Notes under the pieces: model-generated
Told to the model about the DNA's origin: nothing
The model's database searches: none
Seen by the model: the letters and a program-made list of their open reading frames with translations, nothing else
Part shown: positions 43,247 through 51,490 of the stretch, in pieces
Layout: every line of letters begins with the position of its first letter
How positions within the stretch are numbered: the first letter of the stretch is position 1
Assembly: GCA_937927775.1 (NCBI GenBank)
Contig: CALBEF010000013.1
Coordinates: 1 to 52,078 of the forward strand
Length of the DNA: 52,078 bases
Origin: an uncultured Anaerolineae bacterium
GTDB taxonomy: Bacteria; Chloroflexota; Anaerolineae; J036; Brachytrichaceae
Reading direction: 5' to 3'
Translations under genes and position numbers: made by a program

Positions 43247-44032
43247 TTACGCGCCCAGCGACTGGCGCAGCGCGCCCATGCGCCCGGCCACGCTGCCATC
43301 GATGATCTTGTCACCGACGCGCACGACCAATCCGCCCAGGATGGCCGGATCGACCTCAAAAGCCAACTCGCCGACCTGACCGAGCTGCTGAGCCAGATCC
43401 GCCTTCACACGGGCCTGCTCGTCCGTCGAGAGCGGCAAGGCGCTGGTCACGACGACAGAAGCGCCATCGGCTTTGGCGTCGGTCACAAGGCCGGCCGGCA
43501 CTTTGCTGAAGAAATCGTTGATAAGCGCCTGTTGACGCTGCGCGTCAAGCGAATCGCCGATAACTTTGTTGGCGGCGGCCATGGCAAGCGCAGCCACCTG
43601 GGTGCGCAACTGGGCCAGCGTCTGGTTGCGCTCAGCGATCGCGTCCACGCGAGCCTGCTCGCGGATACGGTCAGCATCGGCCAGAGCAGCCTTGCGCAGA
43701 TTGTCGAGTTCGGCCTGCGCGCCCTGCAGCGCCTCGGCGCGAATCCTGGCCGCAGCGGCTTCCGCCTCAGCCATTTTGGCCTGATAGTCCTTCTCGACAT
43801 TCGCCAGGCGCTCGTCGGCTTTGGCGGCGTTGTTCAGACTTTCCTCGATGCGCTTGCGGCGATTCTCAAGTCCGCGCATGATCGGCTTGATCATCAGCGC
43901 ATTGAGAAATAACAGCAGGAGCACAAAGTTGATGATCTGAGCGACCAGAAGGAACGAGTTGATGCCCAGATTGCCCAGGACATCGCCGCCGCCGCCTTCG
44001 GCCATCACTTGGGAGATAGCTAGGAAGTTCAA
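43247..44032 (-). CDS. atpFH: ATP synthase b subunit fused to the C-terminal part of delta
   Basis: A 261-residue fusion. Residues about 1-175 are a normal b subunit: one membrane helix (NSFLLVAQIINFVLLLLFLN) then a long charged coiled coil (ENRRKRIEESLNNAAKADER and onward). Residues about 190-261 match the C-terminal domain of delta/OSCP: VTSALPLSTDEQARVKADL, then FEVDPAILGGLVVRVGDKI and IDGSVAGRMGALRQSL. The N-terminal helical domain of delta, present in the longer b-delta fusion of mycobacteria, is missing or much reduced. It forms the peripheral stalk. No atpA, atpG, atpD or atpC follows; a terminator does. Confidence 0.88.
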   Translation of the reverse strand: MNFLAISQVMAEGGGGDVLGNLGINSFLLVAQIINFVLLLLFLNALMIKPIMRGLENRRKRIEESLNNAAKADERLANVEKDYQAKMAEAEAAAARIRAEALQGAQAELDNLRKAALADADRIREQARVDAIAERNQTLAQLRTQVAALAMAAANKVIGDSLDAQRQQALINDFFSKVPAGLVTDAKADGASVVVTSALPLSTDEQARVKADLAQQLGQVGELAFEVDPAILGGLVVRVGDKIIDGSVAGRMGALRQSLGA

Positions 44033-44054
44033 GGATGCACCTCTGCAACAGCTT

Positions 44055-44089
44055 TTGGCTATTGGCGATCAGCCTTTGGCAATTGACCC
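44055..44089. repeat. heptamer array between atpE and atpFH
   Basis: Five consecutive 7-bp units: TTGGCTA, TTGGCGA, TCAGCCT, TTGGCAA, TTGACCC, in the 101-bp gap between atpE and the b-delta gene. Confidence 0.7.
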
Positions 44090-44134
44090 GCTGGAGTCAA
44101 TGACCGGCGGCTGAGCGCGAATAGCCGACGGCTT

Positions 44135-44377
44135 CTAGATGGCGAACAGCAGCAGAAACGCGATCACCAGCGCGAAAATGGCCAGCGCCTCTGCGAACGC
44201 AATGACCAGAATCATGTAGGTTTGCAGGGTGGAGGTGACCTCGGGGTTGCGTCCCATCGAGATGAGCGCGCCGAGGCCGGCCAGCCCGATGCCGATGCCG
44301 GGGCCAATCATGCCCGCGCCGCCGGCGATACCCGCGCCGATCAGCTTGCCCAGTTCGTTTGCAGCTTGTTGATCCAT
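44135..44377 (-). CDS. atpE: ATP synthase c subunit
   Basis: An 80-residue rotor-ring hairpin of two helices. Helix one has the Gly repeat GAGMIGPGIGIGLAGLGA, the polar loop is RNPEV, and helix two carries the ion-binding carboxylate Glu in LVIAFAEALAIFALV (about residue 63). The residue after Glu is Ala rather than Thr or Ser, and a Gln in helix one at the Na+ site position is not seen, so H+ coupling is more likely. Preceded by a heptamer-rich gap after atpB. Confidence 0.96.
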   Translation of the reverse strand: MDQQAANELGKLIGAGIAGGAGMIGPGIGIGLAGLGALISMGRNPEVTSTLQTYMILVIAFAEALAIFALVIAFLLLFAI

Positions 44378-44388
44378 GACAGTCTCTC

Positions 44389-44458
44389 CGATTTACGATT
44401 TGCGATTTTTGATTTGCGATTTGAAATTGACAATTGTCGATCAGCGATTAGCGATTCC
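44389..44458. repeat. ten-unit heptamer array between atpB and atpE
   Basis: Ten consecutive 7-bp units in register: CGATTTA, CGATTTG, CGATTTT, TGATTTG, CGATTTG, AAATTGA, CAATTGT, CGATCAG, CGATTAG, CGATTCC. A smaller AATCCAA pair lies near 44505. This is the clearest heptamer array in the window. Confidence 0.88.
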
Positions 44459-44521
44459 TGACTCTGAACCCGGCATCAGACAAAAGACCGCAAGGGAGGC
44501 GAATCCAAAATCCAAAACCGA

Positions 44522-45616
44522 CTAGTGTTCGGTGTGCGCCACTGCCAGCGAGGTAAAGACCACCAGCAACATCATGAAGACGAAGGCCTGGATGACGGCC
44601 ACGGCCACTTCAAAGGCCATGAAGATCGTCGGCATGACGAAGGGCAGGATGAACGACATGACGAACACGAGCACCGTGCCGGCGAACATGTTGCCGAAAA
44701 GACGGAAGGAGAACGAGATGATGCGGATAAACTCCGACAGCAACTCAAGAAAACCGACCGCGAACTGAATGTAGTTGATGAAGCCGGACATGCCGCCGGT
44801 TGCCCCGCCCCGGCGCAGCGCGCCGAAGTTGAAGAATCGCTCGAAGTAGTGGCCGCCGTTGGCGCGGATGCCCTGGATTTCAACAAAGAGGAAGGCGATC
44901 AGGGCCAGGGCCAGGGTCGTGCTGAGGTCAGAGGTGGGCCGGCGCATCACCGGCAGGACAATGAACCCGGAGCCGGCCTTGCCTTCAGCAGCGGTGACAT
45001 CGCTGGCGAGGGCGGCTTGCGCCTCGCCGCCGGCCGAGCCGATGGTGGGCGCGGGGCATCCCTCATCCACCGGCTGACCGGTAATCAAGCCAACGCCGCC
45101 GACTTCCACCAGGCAGTAGCCCTTGCCCGAATGCGGATGTTCGACCGGGCCGATGGACTCGTGGCCGGGGATAACCTCGAACAGGCTGGCGATCAGAACG
45201 AAGGTGAAAAGCGTCACGGCCAGGGGCAGCACCACTTTAGCGCGCGGCCCCAGGGTGGGGACGATGAAGCGCTGGTACAGTAATTCAATGTAGGCTTCCC
45301 AGGCATTGGCGAACCAGTTGCCCGGTTTCATACCGCCCAGCCCGCGCCGGCCCAGCAGCACCAGCACGATGATGACCGCGTCCACGATCAGGGTCGTGAG
45401 CAGCGTGTTGTAAAGACCGATCCTGACGCCGGCGATCTCGAACCACGGCTCGCCGATGATCTCGGCCGGCACGACGATCTTCGGCACGAAGGCTTTGAAA
45501 GTCACGTCCTGGCCGTTAATCGGAATAGCGACGCCGGCGCCGAAATTGCCCAACATGCAGGCAATCACACACGCAAAGATCAGAAAGGCAAGGATCAGGA
45601 TCGTTCTTGGTTTCAT
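44522..45616 (-). CDS. atpB: ATP synthase a subunit with an internal insertion
   Basis: A 364-residue membrane subunit of the proton channel. The essential Arg lies in SFSFRLFGNMFAGTVL near residue 310, and the last helix has AFVFMMLLVVFTSLA. An insertion of about 70 residues after LIASLFEVIPGHE (residues about 150-220, with Cys-containing YCLVEVGG and a Gly/Ala-rich stretch) separates two membrane helices and probably forms an external loop; typical a subunits are 230-290 residues. It is preceded by the AtpZ/I-like gene and followed by atpE. Confidence 0.94.
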   Translation of the reverse strand: MKPRTILILAFLIFACVIACMLGNFGAGVAIPINGQDVTFKAFVPKIVVPAEIIGEPWFEIAGVRIGLYNTLLTTLIVDAVIIVLVLLGRRGLGGMKPGNWFANAWEAYIELLYQRFIVPTLGPRAKVVLPLAVTLFTFVLIASLFEVIPGHESIGPVEHPHSGKGYCLVEVGGVGLITGQPVDEGCPAPTIGSAGGEAQAALASDVTAAEGKAGSGFIVLPVMRRPTSDLSTTLALALIAFLFVEIQGIRANGGHYFERFFNFGALRRGGATGGMSGFINYIQFAVGFLELLSEFIRIISFSFRLFGNMFAGTVLVFVMSFILPFVMPTIFMAFEVAVAVIQAFVFMMLLVVFTSLAVAHTEH

Positions 45617-45646
45617 GGGTATGTGCGTCTCGTGGAGTCAGGGTGT

Positions 45647-45994
45647 TTACCGCGAGGCCGGCAGCGCGCCCGCCTGGTTCGCGGCAGAAGTGTCACTTTG
45701 GCCGGCTTTGGCCCTGTTGCGAAGGTGAGCCTCATACGCCGCGCGCGCCCTGGCGATGGTGCGCAACGCAATGCGATAGGTGAGCCATACAGACAGCGGC
45801 AGGCTGACGATGCCCAGGCCCAGCGTCAACAGCGGGCGTGTGCCCAGTTGCACATCAAGAAACAAGCCCAGCAGAATCGCCCCCAGCACCAGGCCGCCGA
45901 CCACAATTGCGATCTGAAAGATCATTACGCCGACAATTGCCGGCGGCAACGCTCTTATCAACAACACGATCGGCGATTCTCTGTCGTTTCCCAT
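45647..45994 (-). CDS. AtpZ/AtpI-family assembly protein
   Basis: A 115-residue protein with two membrane helices (VGVMIFQIAIVVGGLVLGAI and LTLGLGIVSLPLSVWLTYRIA) and a charged C-terminal tail. The GLFLDVQLGTRPLLTLGLG segment between and into the second helix matches AtpZ-type proteins, thought to help assemble the c ring or conduct Mg2+/Ca2+. Position directly before atpB is the standard one. Short families like this give weak signals, so the precise type is uncertain. Confidence 0.72.
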   Translation of the reverse strand: MGNDRESPIVLLIRALPPAIVGVMIFQIAIVVGGLVLGAILLGLFLDVQLGTRPLLTLGLGIVSLPLSVWLTYRIALRTIARARAAYEAHLRNRAKAGQSDTSAANQAGALPASR

Positions 45995-46028
45995 AGATCA
46001 AAGCCAGCGCATTTTAGCATAGCGAAGG

Positions 46029-47558
46029 TTAGTTCAATAACCCTCTGGCAGCATCCAGCGCAATCGACCAGAACTGCGTGGAAGCCACGGTGATGAACAG
46101 AATAGCAGCGCTCGACACCAGCACGACCCAGCCGGTCGCAACCGGCGCCCGCACAGGCTGGGCATCGTCAGATGATCGCTCAACGTACATCGCGCGCACG
46201 ATGCCCAGGTAATAGAACACCGAGATGAGCACGTTGATCACGCCCATCGCCACCAGCAGCACCAGATCGTCGCTGATGGCGGCGCGGAACAGGAACAGCT
46301 TGCCGAGAAAGCCCACCAGCGGCGGCGCGCCGAGCAGGCTGAGCATTGCGGCTGTCATGCCGAGCGCGGTGTACGGCGCGCGCCGGCCCAGGCCGTTAAA
46401 GGCGCTGATCTGCTCGCTGCCCACGCGCTGCGAGACGACGCTGACGACAGCGAATGCGGCGACGTTGGTCAGCATGTAGGTAGCCGCGTAAAAGATAACG
46501 GCGGCGGCGGCATCGGCTGCGGCTTCGGGCGCCTGCCGGCTGTAGGCAAAGCCAAACGCAGTGACGCCGATCAGCATGTAGCCGGCCTGGGCAATGCTGG
46601 AATAGGCCAGCATGCGCTTGATGTTGCTCTGGGTGATCGCCAGCAGGTTGCCGAGGAACATGGTCAGAATCGCCAGCGGCTGCATCAACTGCACCCACAC
46701 GACTGAAGCCTGGCTGAAGGGCGGCTCGAAAACGTACAGCAGGAAACGCATCAGGATGGCAAAGCCGGCAGCCTTCGAGGCAGTGCTGAGGAAACCGACA
46801 AACGGCGTCGGGGCGCCCTCATACACATCGGGCGTCCAGAAATGGAAAGGCACCGCCGAGGTCTTGAACGCGAAGCCGGCAATCACCAGCAGCACCGCCA
46901 GCACGGCCAACATGCGCGTGTCGGCGCCGGACAACACCTGCGCCACTGCCGCGTAGTTGGTCTGGCCGCCGCTGAGGCCGAAGATCAGCGCCAGGCCGTA
47001 CAACATGATGGTGGACGCGACGGCGCCGAAGATGAAGTACTTGATGCCGGCTTCGGCGCTGCGCGGGGTGTCGCGCATGAAGCCGGCCAGCAGATACAAC
47101 GCGAAGCTCGACGCCTCGGTGGCCAGATACAGCATGATGAGGTCGTTGCTGGCGGCCATCAGGCCCATCGCCATCGTGGCCAGGATGAGCAGGGCGTAGT
47201 ATTCGCCGCCGGCGCGGGCCGGACGGAAGTCGATCGACACCAGGCAGGTCAGGATGCCGGCCACGATGAAGATGACGCGAAAGACAAACGCGAACAGGTC
47301 ATGGCGAATCATGCCGCCGAGGACGGCGCGGGCGTCGGCGCCGATCTGGGGCGCAACGCTGGCCGGCGGAACGGCGATCAGCAGCGACAAAATCAGCGCG
47401 CCGGCCATGCCGGTTGCAGCCAGAATGCCCAGCGCGCGGCGGGAAATGCGCCGGGCCGAGAACATGTCCACAGCCAGGATGACCATAGCCCACACCGTGA
47501 GGCCGATCTCCGGCGCGATAGCAAGAAAATGCGATGGGTCAAATACAGAGTACGCCAT
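46029..47558 (-). CDS. nuoN: NADH-quinone oxidoreductase subunit N
   Basis: A 509-residue antiporter-like proton-pumping subunit of complex I with about 14 helices. The pump lysine is seen in GFAFKTSAVPFHFWTPDVYEGAP-type sequence near residue 235, and a second Lys in FLSTASKAAGFAIL. Family features LATEASSFALYLLAGF and ITQSNIKRMLAYSSIAQAGYML are present. It is last of the nuo genes, followed by atpZ/I after 34 bp, so respiratory and ATP synthase membrane genes may be co-transcribed. Confidence 0.95.
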   Translation of the reverse strand: MAYSVFDPSHFLAIAPEIGLTVWAMVILAVDMFSARRISRRALGILAATGMAGALILSLLIAVPPASVAPQIGADARAVLGGMIRHDLFAFVFRVIFIVAGILTCLVSIDFRPARAGGEYYALLILATMAMGLMAASNDLIMLYLATEASSFALYLLAGFMRDTPRSAEAGIKYFIFGAVASTIMLYGLALIFGLSGGQTNYAAVAQVLSGADTRMLAVLAVLLVIAGFAFKTSAVPFHFWTPDVYEGAPTPFVGFLSTASKAAGFAILMRFLLYVFEPPFSQASVVWVQLMQPLAILTMFLGNLLAITQSNIKRMLAYSSIAQAGYMLIGVTAFGFAYSRQAPEAAADAAAAVIFYAATYMLTNVAAFAVVSVVSQRVGSEQISAFNGLGRRAPYTALGMTAAMLSLLGAPPLVGFLGKLFLFRAAISDDLVLLVAMGVINVLISVFYYLGIVRAMYVERSSDDAQPVRAPVATGWVVLVSSAAILFITVASTQFWSIALDAARGLLN

Positions 47559-47571
47559 GTTTGCTTTACCT

Positions 47572-49110
47572 TCAACCGCTTGCCCGGGTCAATGAAGCCA
47601 GGATGGTCTGAACGCCAACCTGAATCACCTGCATCACCGTGTTGGGCATGACGCCCACCAGGATGAGCACGCCGCACATGAAGACGATGGAGAACTTTTC
47701 GAGCGCGTCCAGGCCGGGCAGCTTTTGCAGTTCGAGATTTTTCGGCTCGCTGAAGTAAACCTTGTAGGCCACGCGCAGCGTCCAGGCGGCGGTAATGACG
47801 ACGGTGAGCACGCCGGCGATGGCGATCCAGCTAAACCACCAGTTGAGCTGGCCGGGGAAGATCAGGCTGGGGGTTTCCGCTGCGCGCCACAGGCCCATGA
47901 AGATCATCACTTCGGCGGGGAAGCCGGGCAGGCCAGGCATCCCCATAGCCGCCAGCGAGCCGATCACAAAGCCGATGGCTGCCAGCGGCATAACGCGGAA
48001 CATGCCGTTCAGCTCTTCAATGTCGCGCAGATGAGCGCGCTCGTAGATCATGCCGACCAGCGCGAACATCAGGCCGGTCATCACGCCGCCGGCGAACAGT
48101 TCGAGGCCGGCCCCGTTCAGCCCCAACTCGTTCAGAGATGCGATGCCGAGCAACACCAGGCCCAGGTGCGCCACCGAGGAGAAACCGATGATGTACTTGA
48201 GGTCGGTCTGGCGGAAGGCGATCAGGCCGGCGTAAATCACATTCGCAAGGCACAGGAACACGATCACCGGCAGGTAATACTGAGCCGCCTCCGGCATAAG
48301 TTGCACGCCGAAGCGCAGCGCAGCGTAGGCGCCGGTGGCCTTGAGCACGCCGCCATGCAACATCGAGACGGCAGTAGGCGCGGCGGCGTAACCATCGGGC
48401 GACCAGTTGTGCAGCGGCCAGATGGAGGCCAGCACGCCAAAGCCGATGAAGATGGCGATGAACCACGGCTTGATTTGCTCGAACTGCTCAGGGGCGAGAG
48501 CCAGCACGCCCTGTTGCAGCTTGACGAAATCGAAGGTTGCGCCGGCCTGGAAGTACACCACCAGCAGGCCGATGATGGCGACCAGCGAACCAACGAACAG
48601 ATAAATAGTCAGCTTCATCGCCGCGTACTCGCGGTTCCTGCTGCCCCACCCTGCAATCAGCACATAGACCGGGAAAAGCACCAACTCATAAAAGATGAGG
48701 AAGAGGAAGATGTCGAGCGACATGAACGCGCCGAATACGCCGGCCACCAGCATGAGCAGAAAGCTGAAGAACTCGCGCGGCCGGTCGTCCAGCTTCCATG
48801 ACACCAGCGCGGCGCAAAATGCCACGATGGCCGTCAGCAGCAGCATGGGCGCGCTGAAGCCGTCCACCGCCACGTGATAGCCGATGCCCAGCTCAGGAAT
48901 CCAGCTCGTTTCCTCGGCGAACTGGAAGCCGCCCACCGCGCGGTCGTAGCCGGCGAAGACAAAGAACGACAACAGCAACGACACCGCAAAGGCGCTGGCG
49001 GCGACGGTCTTGATAATGTCAGTCCGCTCGCGCGGCGTGAGCAAAATGATGGCTGCGCCGATCACCGGCGCCAGCATGATGAGTGTGAGCACAGGTATTG
49101 AGAAGTTCAT
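47572..49110 (-). CDS. nuoM: NADH-quinone oxidoreductase subunit M, second copy, lacking the TM7 lysine
   Basis: A 512-residue NuoM paralogue. It keeps Glu142 in IFYELVLFPVY, Lys257 in GGVLKATGAYAAL and the late Glu in LPGFPAEVMIF. The broken-helix lysine of TM7, found in the canonical copy as FALKIPIWPLH, is replaced here by Leu227 in FGVLASIWPLHNW. I confirmed this from the nucleotide codons (CTG at that position). That residue is central to proton transfer in NuoM, so this subunit may pump differently or serve a structural role. The start overlaps the stop of the HEPN reading frame (ATGA). Confidence 0.93.
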   Translation of the reverse strand: MNFSIPVLTLIMLAPVIGAAIILLTPRERTDIIKTVAASAFAVSLLLSFFVFAGYDRAVGGFQFAEETSWIPELGIGYHVAVDGFSAPMLLLTAIVAFCAALVSWKLDDRPREFFSFLLMLVAGVFGAFMSLDIFLFLIFYELVLFPVYVLIAGWGSRNREYAAMKLTIYLFVGSLVAIIGLLVVYFQAGATFDFVKLQQGVLALAPEQFEQIKPWFIAIFIGFGVLASIWPLHNWSPDGYAAAPTAVSMLHGGVLKATGAYAALRFGVQLMPEAAQYYLPVIVFLCLANVIYAGLIAFRQTDLKYIIGFSSVAHLGLVLLGIASLNELGLNGAGLELFAGGVMTGLMFALVGMIYERAHLRDIEELNGMFRVMPLAAIGFVIGSLAAMGMPGLPGFPAEVMIFMGLWRAAETPSLIFPGQLNWWFSWIAIAGVLTVVITAAWTLRVAYKVYFSEPKNLELQKLPGLDALEKFSIVFMCGVLILVGVMPNTVMQVIQVGVQTILASLTRASG

Positions 49111-49490
49111 CGCAGAAAGCCTCTGGCCAGTTCGTATACTCCCTCCGCTGCCGCTACTGCCGCCTCAGCCGTCTCGCGAGATGGCTCGAACTCAAAGTCG
49201 TATCGAAGCTCAACGGCAAAGGGTGTTGGCATCGCTCATTCCTGCTGTCGTTCATCGAGAGCCGGCAAATGCGGCGCTGCAAGATCAATCAATCGCTTCA
49301 AGTTGTGCGTCCACGGATACTCAATCTCCAGTGATGCCAGCACAGCCTTGAGACTCTTTTCAGCCGCCTGTTGGGCATGAAAGCAGACAATATCCAGGGC
49401 GCGACCAGTCGCCAAAACAGCGCGGGCGGCAAAGAGATCGCTCTCCGCCTTCAACAACATTCCCAGCGCGTTATCACGCGGCGTGGCCAT
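49107..49490 (-). pseudogene. HEPN-domain protein interrupted by an in-frame TGA
   Basis: HEPN partner of the adjacent nucleotidyltransferase. Residues 1-84 carry the family core (SDLFAARAVLATG, VCFHAQQAAEKSLKAVLAS, PWTHNLKRLIDLA), then TGA (49236-49238) stops the frame. The same frame continues as AMPTPFAVELRYDFEFEPS and EAAVAAAEGVYELARGFLR, the normal HEPN end, and stops at 49107. A single substitution from a sense codon (for example TGG) explains it. It may be a recently inactivated toxin, a read-through product or a sequencing error. Its final stop overlaps the nuoM start. Confidence 0.82.
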
Positions 49491-49812
49491 ACAACTCCCT
49501 GCCCTCGCGCAACGCCGTCGTGACGAAGTGGGTCCTCACCTCGCGCCACCTGGCAATCTCATCGGGCGTCCACCACACCACATCCACATCGCGCGGCAAC
49601 TTAAGGGCAGCCAGTTCGACATACACTGGCGCGGCGCGACGCCAGCGCGGTTCCGAGGACGGCGCGACAATGAGCAGATCGTAATCGCTGTCGCTGCGGG
49701 CATCGCCCCGCGCGCAGGAGCCAAACAGCACGATGCGTTGCGGCTTGAAATGCTCCACAATGCACTGTGTGATTTGCGTGAGCGTATCGTCTGCGTCTTC
49801 CGGCCTCTTCAT
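49474..49812 (-). CDS. MNT-type nucleotidyltransferase (antitoxin of an MNT-HEPN pair)
   Basis: A 112-residue minimal nucleotidyltransferase. The catalytic GSX10DXD motif is GSCARGDARSDSDYD near residue 32, and a third Asp lies in DVDVVWWTPDEIA. Such proteins neutralise their HEPN partner, whose frame overlaps the end of this gene by 17 bp. ATG at 49812 is preferred to a start 27 bases further up; GGAG lies ten bases before it. The pair lies between the two nuoM copies, in the same orientation. Confidence 0.87.
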   Translation of the reverse strand: MKRPEDADDTLTQITQCIVEHFKPQRIVLFGSCARGDARSDSDYDLLIVAPSSEPRWRRAAPVYVELAALKLPRDVDVVWWTPDEIARWREVRTHFVTTALREGRELYGHAA

Positions 49813-49855
49813 ACGACTGTCTCTCCGGGTTTGGGCCATGCTTTCGAGGCAGGAT

Positions 49856-51406
49856 TCAGGGCAATAGCCTGAAAATGTCCAGCGCGCCGACGTTGATCAC
49901 GCCCAGCGCCACCAGCGGATACACGCCCAGCGCCAGCATCATCACCATGAGCGGCGCGACAGCCAGGGTTTCGGTCCAGTGAATGTCGGACAAACGATGG
50001 TGATGCCACTCCTCGCCCAAAGGGCCGTGCAGCACTTTTTGCAACGACTTCAGGATGTAAATGCCGGTGACAAGCAGGCCGGCCATCGATAGGATGACAT
50101 AGGGCGTGAGCGCCGGCCACGCGCCGCGCACCACCATGAACTCGCTGACAAACCCGCTCAACCCCGGCAGACCCAGCGACCCCATGGAGCAGAAGATCAG
50201 AATCGCGCCGTAGATCGGCATGATGCTCCACAAGCCGCCGAGTTTGGTCAGATCGCGGGTGTGCGCGCGCTCGTACACCACGCCGACCAGCGCGAACATG
50301 GCTGCCGAGGACAAGCCGTGCGTCACCATTTGCAAGGCCGCCCCGCTGGCCGCGATCACGGCATCCGTGCGCAATTCGGCGTTGGCGGCCATCACTGCCG
50401 CCGCCGCGACACCCATCGCCACAAAGCCCATGTGATTCACCGAAGAGTAGGCCACCAGCTTCTTGAAGTCGTTCTGGCCCCAGGCCGCGAACGCGCCCAG
50501 CACAATGCTGAGCAGGGCCAGCAGAGCCAGCACCGGCGCGAACTGCGCGGCGGCATCGGGGAACAACGGGATGACCATGCGCAGGAAACCATAGCCACCC
50601 AGCTTGAGCAAAATGCCGGCCAGGATCATCGAGCCGCCGGTCGGCGCTTCGGTGTGCGCGTCGGGCAGCCAGGTGTGCAACGGCCAGATGGGAATCTTCA
50701 ACGCGAAAGCGATGGCGAACGCGAAGAATGCCACAGCCTTCCAGGTGTTGGCGTCCTCGAACAGGGCGTTGATGGTGTTGTTGCCGGTGAAAGGCCGGCC
50801 CAGATCGGAGAACAGGTACAGCAGGTCGAAGCTGCCGGAAGCAATGCCGATCACCTGAATCGCCAGCAACATACCCAGGCTGGCGAACATGGTGTAGAGG
50901 ATGAACTTGAATGACGCATAGCGCCGGTTCTGGCCGCCCCACTGCGCGATGAGGAAGTACATCGGCACCAGGCTGATCTCATAGAACAGGAAGAACAGCA
51001 GCAGGTCGAGCGCGACAAAACAGCCCAGCACGGCGGTTTCGAGCAGGAAGAACAAGGCGAAGAACGCCTTGACCCCGCGCTCGATGCGCAACGACATCAG
51101 CAGCGCCAGCGGCTGCAGGAAAGTGGTCAGCACGATCAGCGGCATGCTGATGCCATCGACGCCGACGTGATAGCTGGCGTTGACCTGCGGGAACCACACC
51201 GCCTGTTCGCGGAACTGGAAGCCGCCCTGCGCGGTGTCGTAGCCGGCCCACATCAGAATCGCCAGACCCAGCGGGATCAGGCTGAAGGCGATCGATCCCC
51301 ACTGGATCAGCCGGGCGCGATGCTGCGGCGTGAGCAGCACCAGCGCCATACCGATCAGCGGCGTGAAGGTGATGACCGTGAGCAGATTCGCTTTGATGAA
51401 ATCCAT
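49856..51406 (-). CDS. nuoM: NADH-quinone oxidoreductase subunit M, canonical copy
   Basis: A 516-residue antiporter-like pump subunit with all expected key residues: Glu143 in FLFYEISLVPMY, Lys237 in FALKIPIWPLHTWLPDAH, Lys268 in GILLKLGGYGFLR and Glu in LSGFVSEFMVV. About 14 helices. The ATG at 51406 starts the protein; the upstream frame runs into a heptamer array and has no similarity. It follows nuoL by 84 bp, with a 19-bp hairpin in the gap. The next nuo gene is a second nuoM, separated by the MNT-HEPN pair. Confidence 0.95.
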   Translation of the reverse strand: MDFIKANLLTVITFTPLIGMALVLLTPQHRARLIQWGSIAFSLIPLGLAILMWAGYDTAQGGFQFREQAVWFPQVNASYHVGVDGISMPLIVLTTFLQPLALLMSLRIERGVKAFFALFFLLETAVLGCFVALDLLLFFLFYEISLVPMYFLIAQWGGQNRRYASFKFILYTMFASLGMLLAIQVIGIASGSFDLLYLFSDLGRPFTGNNTINALFEDANTWKAVAFFAFAIAFALKIPIWPLHTWLPDAHTEAPTGGSMILAGILLKLGGYGFLRMVIPLFPDAAAQFAPVLALLALLSIVLGAFAAWGQNDFKKLVAYSSVNHMGFVAMGVAAAAVMAANAELRTDAVIAASGAALQMVTHGLSSAAMFALVGVVYERAHTRDLTKLGGLWSIMPIYGAILIFCSMGSLGLPGLSGFVSEFMVVRGAWPALTPYVILSMAGLLVTGIYILKSLQKVLHGPLGEEWHHHRLSDIHWTETLAVAPLMVMMLALGVYPLVALGVINVGALDIFRLLP

Positions 51407-51416
51407 ATCGATTTCC

Positions 51417-51476
51417 GATTGACGATTGACGATTGACAATTGCTCAGCAATCGGCGGCAATCGTCAATCGTCAATC
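51417..51476. repeat. long inverted repeat made of heptamers between nuoL and nuoM
   Basis: GATTGACGATTGACGATTG (51417-51435) is perfectly complementary to CAATCGTCAATCGTCAATC (51458-51476), 19 bp with a 22-nt loop. Each arm is itself a heptamer array (unit CGATTGA). Additional degenerate units extend to about 51497. In the nuo mRNA this would form a strong hairpin between the nuoL stop and nuoM start. Confidence 0.9.
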
Positions 51477-51490
51477 ACAGAATCGTCAAT

